DNA of 20,672 nt from an uncultured candidate division Zixibacteria bacterium (GTDB lineage: Bacteria; Zixibacteria; MSB-5A5; GN15; PGXB01). Shown in pieces: positions 17,717 to 20,672 of the stretch; position 1 is the stretch's first letter; every line of letters begins with the position of its first letter. The stretch is from contig CALAMC010000045.1 in assembly GCA_937925655.1 (NCBI GenBank), forward strand, positions 1-20,672, given 5' to 3'. The translations under genes and the position numbers were made by a program. The notes below the pieces were generated by a model, which was not told the DNA's origin, did no database searches, and was given only the letters and a program-made list of their open reading frames with translations.

Positions 17717-18202
17717 TTAAATATTGTTATCTATCCAATATTGAACAGAATATTTATCTCTAAGGTCGTCTCCGGCCCGACGGGCTTCCGTCACTGTTCC
17801 GTAACTCCCGATTCGAATGCGATAAAAGTTCACGCCCTGAACCGTCGCCTCGGTAATGAAAGCCTCATATCCCCGGGTAACGAATTTGTCCGCCATATAA
17901 CGGACATAGTTGTAATTTGTCCCCGCCGCGATTTGAACCGTGTAGCCGGATCCTCTCGGCCTCTTCAATTCCCGCTTGGGTTCTTCGGCCGGCGCGACTT
18001 CCGGGGTTTTTGCATACTCCTGAACGACAGGCTCGGGCTGGGCGGGAGTATCAACCGCTGGCACTGGTTCCGCCATGTAATTTTCGCCCTGTTCCTGCAT
18101 AACCTCCTGCTCCAGCTCGGAGACTTTGTCCTTGTCCTTGCTACAACCGATCATAAAAGCCACAATCACCAGACACGCCGGAATAATTTTTAAAAATCTC
18201 AT
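17717..18202 (-). CDS. SPOR-domain lipoprotein
   Basis: 161 residues. The signal peptide ends in a lipobox FMIGC with lipidated C20 followed by Ser, so an outer-membrane lipoprotein is likely. A charged, Pro/Glu/Ala-rich linker covers about residues 22-84. The C-terminal SPOR domain (about 86-157: YTVQIAAG, RGYEAFI, FYRIRIGSYGT, AGDDLRDKY) binds glycan strands lacking stem peptides, typically at division sites. Family length fits small SPOR proteins such as DamX-like or RlpA-tail types, but no RlpA domain is present. ATG 18202 is preceded by AAAGG at 9-base spacing, and a TTGACA promoter is at 18246-18275. Confidence 0.92.
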   Translation of the reverse strand: MRFLKIIPACLVIVAFMIGCSKDKDKVSELEQEVMQEQGENYMAEPVPAVDTPAQPEPVVQEYAKTPEVAPAEEPKRELKRPRGSGYTVQIAAGTNYNYVRYMADKFVTRGYEAFITEATVQGVNFYRIRIGSYGTVTEARRAGDDLRDKYSVQYWIDNNI

Positions 18203-18245
18203 TTTTCTAACCTTTCGATTATCCCTTATGAATTAATTACTTTTT

Positions 18246-18275
18246 AATAAAAAATCCAAAACCGGGGATTGTCAA
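18246..18275 (-). promoter_or_regulatory. Promoter of the SPOR lipoprotein gene
   Basis: A perfect TTGACA (18270-18275, minus strand) is followed after 17-18 bases by TTTTAT/TTTATT (18246-18252). The start would be near 18239, about 37 bases before the ATG. Confidence 0.6.
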
Positions 18276-18313
18276 CTTAAAAAGAAAAATCTCTTATCCA
18301 GTCAATAAAATCG

Positions 18314-18350
18314 TTGCATATGAAACATTAATCGGCTTTAATTATATAAT
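18314..18350 (+). promoter_or_regulatory. Promoter of the cystathionine synthase-like / DUF1573 pair
   Basis: TTGCAT (18314-18319) is 17 bases from TTTAAT (18337-18342). A perfect TATAAT also sits at 18345-18350 but lacks a good -35 at normal distance. Either would give a short leader before GGAG (18357-18360) and ATG 18366. Confidence 0.5.
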
Positions 18351-18365
18351 TTTTATGGAGCTGGT

Positions 18366-19373
18366 ATGAATTATTATAATAATGTTTTGGAGCTTATCGG
18401 GAACACCCCGCTGGTCAAAATCAACAACGGATGCCGGCCGGGGCATGGCCCGCTCATGCTCGGAAAAATCGAATATCAAAATCCGGGCGGCTCGGTCAAA
18501 GACCGCATGGCCTATTATGTTATCAAGAAAGCCCTGAAGGAAGGCCGCCTCAAACCCGGCGGGACAGTTATCGACAATACCTCTGGCAACGCCGGCATCG
18601 CCTTAGCCCTGGTGGCTTCGGTTCTGGGTGTAAAAGCCATTCTGACAACCCCCGAAAAAACCAGTCAGGAAAAGGTCGACCAGATTCGGGCTTTTGGAGC
18701 CACCGTCATACGAACCCCCTCTGACCTGCCGCATGACGATCCCGAAGGCGCATATATGAAAGCAATTATACTGGCCCGTGAACATGGCTATTTTCATATG
18801 AACCAGTACCACAGCCTCGATAATATCGAAGCCCACTACGTCACCACCGGGCCGGAAATCTGGGAACAGACTGAAGGCCGGATTACCCACCTTGTCGCCG
18901 GTATCGGCACCGGCGGAACACTGTCCGGCGCGGCCAAATATCTCAAAGAAAAGAAGCCCTCGCTGAAATCCATAGCGGTTGACCCCGAAGGCTCCGTTTT
19001 TGCCGAATATTATCGGTCGGGAAAAGAAATTGAGGGCCGTCCCTACAAAATGGAGGGCATTGGCTCCGACGTCATGACTAAAGCCCTGCTTGTGGAAATG
19101 ATCGATGAACTTATTACCGTATCCGATGAGATCGCCTTCAACACCGCCCGCAAAATGGCCATCGAGGAAGGTCTCATGGTCGGCGGCTCTTCCGGCGCGG
19201 CCGTCTGGGCCGCCCGCCATATCGCCCCGAGACTGAATGAAAAAGACCTCGTCATCGTCATTATTCCCGACCCCGGTACCAAATACCTGACTAAATGTTT
19301 CAATGACAGTTGGATGATTCAAAATGGTTTTTCAGTGAATGCGGCGTCCCCCGCCAGGGTTGAGGTTGAATAA
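18366..19373 (+). CDS. Cystathionine beta-synthase / cysteine synthase-like PLP enzyme
   Basis: 335-residue fold-type II PLP enzyme of the cysteine synthase / cystathionine beta-synthase group. PLP-binding lysine K45 lies in NPGGSVKDR, the substrate loop is TSGNAG (72-77), the phosphate loop is GTGGT (181-185), and GGSSG is at 273-277. The stretches PEKTSQEKVDQIRAFGA, VDPEGS and YLTKCFNDSWMIQNGF resemble animal-type cystathionine beta-synthase more than CysK. There is no haem-binding N-terminus and no C-terminal CBS domain pair, so the enzyme would be the catalytic core only. The reaction is likely beta-replacement on serine, O-phosphoserine or O-acetylserine with homocysteine or sulfide. Two usual active-site positions differ: Ala76 for Thr in the substrate loop, and Pro303 where Ser normally touches the PLP ring nitrogen. 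The DUF1573 gene follows after one base. Confidence 0.88.
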   Translation: MNYYNNVLELIGNTPLVKINNGCRPGHGPLMLGKIEYQNPGGSVKDRMAYYVIKKALKEGRLKPGGTVIDNTSGNAGIALALVASVLGVKAILTTPEKTSQEKVDQIRAFGATVIRTPSDLPHDDPEGAYMKAIILAREHGYFHMNQYHSLDNIEAHYVTTGPEIWEQTEGRITHLVAGIGTGGTLSGAAKYLKEKKPSLKSIAVDPEGSVFAEYYRSGKEIEGRPYKMEGIGSDVMTKALLVEMIDELITVSDEIAFNTARKMAIEEGLMVGGSSGAAVWAARHIAPRLNEKDLVIVIIPDPGTKYLTKCFNDSWMIQNGFSVNAASPARVEVE

Positions 19374-19374
19374 T

Positions 19375-20070
19375 ATGAATTTCCGGACGACATCATTATT
19401 GATTATCGCGGTCATCAACATTATCGCCGGAGCAGTATCCGCCGAATCCGCCAAACATCCCAGCCTCACCGTTACCAATGATTCCTATGATTTCGGCTTT
19501 ATCCCTATCGATTATCGGGTTTCTTACACCTATTATATTAAAAATACCGGCAGCGAAATTCTGAATATCGACCGCATTATCAATAACTGTGACTGCACTT
19601 CTTCCCAGCTTTTCCAGAAACAGATTCCTCCGGGAGATTCCGCCGAACTCACTATTATTTTTCACACCCGCAATTATTATGGCCGAACAACCCGCACCGT
19701 GACCGTGCATTCCAACGACCCCGTAAAACCTGAATTCGATATATCCTATACCGCCGAAATCGGCTTGTTACCCAAATTATACAAAACCAGCCCGGCTTCA
19801 TTGATTATTCTTCCTGCAACCAGTCAAAAAACGATCAGCCTATTGAACCTGTCGGAAAATGATATCGACTTCAATATCGAATACCAGGATAAAATGTACT
19901 TTACTCTGGACAAAACCGCCGGACGAATTGCCTCCCGTGACTCCGTTCTGATTACCGTCAGCCCCGTCGCCGACACTCCCGCCGGGACTTTTTATAACAA
20001 TTTCACGATTTTATACAAAGAAAAAGAAGACATCCGCTTAACCGTCCCGGTCAAAATAATCAAGTATTGA
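19375..20070 (+). CDS. DUF1573-domain secreted protein (intact)
   Basis: 231 residues. The start is ATG 19375, one base after the previous stop, with GAGG (19362-19365) nine bases upstream; a longer frame from 19339 would hide the signal peptide. Residues 1-24 form a signal peptide (MNFRTTSLLIIAVINIIAG, VSAES). The DUF1573 Ig-like domain follows (SYDFGFI near 37-43, IKNTGSEIL, and NNCDCTS with C72 and C74, the family's cysteine motif). A second beta-sandwich covers about 130-231. It is a paralogue of the truncated gene at 49-738. Family function is unknown; it may bind at the cell envelope. Coupling to the cystathionine synthase-like gene is through spacing only. Confidence 0.9.
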   Translation: MNFRTTSLLIIAVINIIAGAVSAESAKHPSLTVTNDSYDFGFIPIDYRVSYTYYIKNTGSEILNIDRIINNCDCTSSQLFQKQIPPGDSAELTIIFHTRNYYGRTTRTVTVHSNDPVKPEFDISYTAEIGLLPKLYKTSPASLIILPATSQKTISLLNLSENDIDFNIEYQDKMYFTLDKTAGRIASRDSVLITVSPVADTPAGTFYNNFTILYKEKEDIRLTVPVKIIKY

Positions 20071-20081
20071 TTTGCCCTCAA

Positions 20082-20119
20082 AAAAGGTGCCGGAACGTCA
20101 CGAATGCAACGCTCCGGCA
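20082..20119 (-). terminator. Rho-independent terminator of the LuxR-type gene
   Basis: On the minus strand TGCCGGA-G-CGT pairs with ACG-T-TCCGGCA (11 pairs including one G-U) around a 10-base loop, followed by CCTTTTTT. It is about 90 bases past the stop at 20210. It may also slow transcription from the DUF1573 side. Confidence 0.75.
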
Positions 20120-20187
20120 TCAAGAGAGTAGATCCATCTGCGCCTTTAAGATAAATCCCCGCCACTACAACGTCAAGGCAACAATAA

Positions 20188-20209
20188 TGCGTATTATGTG
20201 CGTATAATG
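20188..20209. repeat. Tandem 11-base repeat after the regulator gene
   Basis: TGCGTATTATG and TGCGTATAATG lie end to end, identical at 10 of 11 positions, with an inverted ATACGC at 20212-20217 inside the stop-codon region of the regulator gene. Confidence 0.5.
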
Positions 20210-20551
20210 TCATACGCCTTGACTGCCGCGTAAAAAAGTCGCCAGATTGACCCTTTTATTGGCCAGCCCGAGTTTCCGTCGAATTTGCTCTCGATGCTTT
20301 TTAACCGTGCCCACCGAAATAAATAAATTCTCCGCAATTTCGGAATTCGACAATCCTGTCTTTATAAAATTGCAAATTTCCAGTTCCCGGGGTGTCAAAC
20401 GCGACATTAATTGTCCGATACTGCCACTATCGTATACTACATTATTCAATTCGGCTTTTAGTACTTCATAAAAATCTCTGTGCACCGTACCGTCGCTCCG
20501 GACCAATTTGTTCAACGCCGGGATAATATTTTGCTCTATTTTCGCGGCCAA
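20210..20551 (-). CDS. LuxR-type HTH response regulator/PAS-LuxR C-terminal part
   Basis: 113 residues of open frame, taken from TTG 20551, although the frame is open back to 20578. The C-terminal LuxR helix-turn-helix is complete: LTPRELEICNFIKTGLSNSE at 52-71, IAENLFISVGTVKKHREQIR at 72-91, then RKLGLANKRVNLATFL. Residues 1-50 are the helical linker that, in PAS-LuxR regulators, connects a sensor domain to the DNA-binding domain. The expected N-terminal part lies in another frame just upstream (20536-20672), so this is the second half of a frameshifted gene. No Shine-Dalgarno is seen before the TTG. It probably regulates transcription if the full protein is made; the sensor and ligand lie outside the window. 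Confidence 0.82.
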   Translation of the reverse strand: MAAKIEQNIIPALNKLVRSDGTVHRDFYEVLKAELNNVVYDSGSIGQLMSRLTPRELEICNFIKTGLSNSEIAENLFISVGTVKKHREQIRRKLGLANKRVNLATFLRGSQGV

Positions 20552-20672
20552 TTTTTGTTTGATTTCGTTTTTTCTTTCTCAATATGCTCAAGAACCCGCC
20601 CCAGAGCAACGTTGGCATCATTCAGATTCTGCCTTTCTTCCTTGAGTTGCATAACCCCGTCAATCCGCCGTA
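20536..20672 (-). pseudogene. Upstream fragment of the same LuxR-type gene, frameshifted
   Basis: Read in the frame that enters from the window edge, the peptide is helical, with EERQNLNDANVALGRVLEHI followed by EKEK. This matches the coiled segment found before LuxR domains in PAS-LuxR proteins. In this frame it ends at TAG (20536-20538) after the nonsense tail SNKNWPRK. The continuation NEIKQKLAAKIEQNIIPAL is in the -1 frame. The switch point is a run of six A bases (20568-20573 on the minus strand); seven A bases would restore one continuous protein. Confidence 0.75.

Noticed and set aside
18603..19322. 239-codon open frame on the minus strand inside the cystathionine synthase-like gene
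   Set aside because: It mirrors a highly conserved PLP enzyme on the other strand; the openness follows from codon bias.

Overview
The window looks like chromosomal DNA of a Gram-negative (diderm) bacterium. It encodes a TolC-type outer-membrane channel, a periplasmic adaptor, two lipoproteins with lipoboxes and a SPOR protein. Two adjacent GWxTD-domain proteins, two DUF1573 proteins, a two-CW protein and a PEGA/TPR protein together suggest a lineage in or near the FCB group, such as Zixibacteria, KSB1 or Marinimicrobia. That placement is inferred from gene content only. Ordinary sigma70-like promoters, Shine-Dalgarno sites and hairpin terminators are visible. Two genes start at TTG.

Layout. 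Positions 1-54 look like the outer end of an insertion element that has cut off the 5' part of a DUF1573 gene (to 738). That gene ends against a shared bidirectional terminator. Positions 802-10829 are all on the minus strand. Transcription runs TolC-like protein, HlyD/MacA-like adaptor, separate ABC ATPase, three MacB/FtsX-type permeases, and then two GWxTD secreted proteins behind their own promoter. Positions 10830-11226 form a long non-coding stretch holding the exporter promoter, a leader, a palindrome and a terminator. A large lipoprotein of unknown function (11227-12954, minus) is divergent from a multidomain zinc-ribbon/PEGA/TPR membrane protein (13155-15305, plus). The latter overlaps a small two-CW protein gene. 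An S9 prolyl-oligopeptidase-type peptidase (15743-17647), a convergent SPOR lipoprotein (17717-18202, minus), a cystathionine beta-synthase-like enzyme and a second, intact DUF1573 gene follow. The window ends in a LuxR-type regulator (minus) whose reading frame is broken by a missing base in a poly-A run.

How the genes work together. The TolC/adaptor/ATPase/permease set makes a tripartite ABC exporter of the MacAB-TolC kind. It is unusual in having three permeases for one separate ATPase, the last two being clear tandem duplicates. The two GWxTD proteins next to it have signal peptides and may be envelope partners or clients, but no known function links them. The remaining genes look like envelope and periplasm functions plus sulfur amino-acid metabolism. 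No RNA genes, CRISPR array, phage or complete mobile element were seen. The strongest leads are the exporter/GWxTD locus, the zinc-ribbon/PEGA/TPR plus two-CW pair, the frameshifted regulator, and the active-site changes in the cystathionine synthase-like enzyme.
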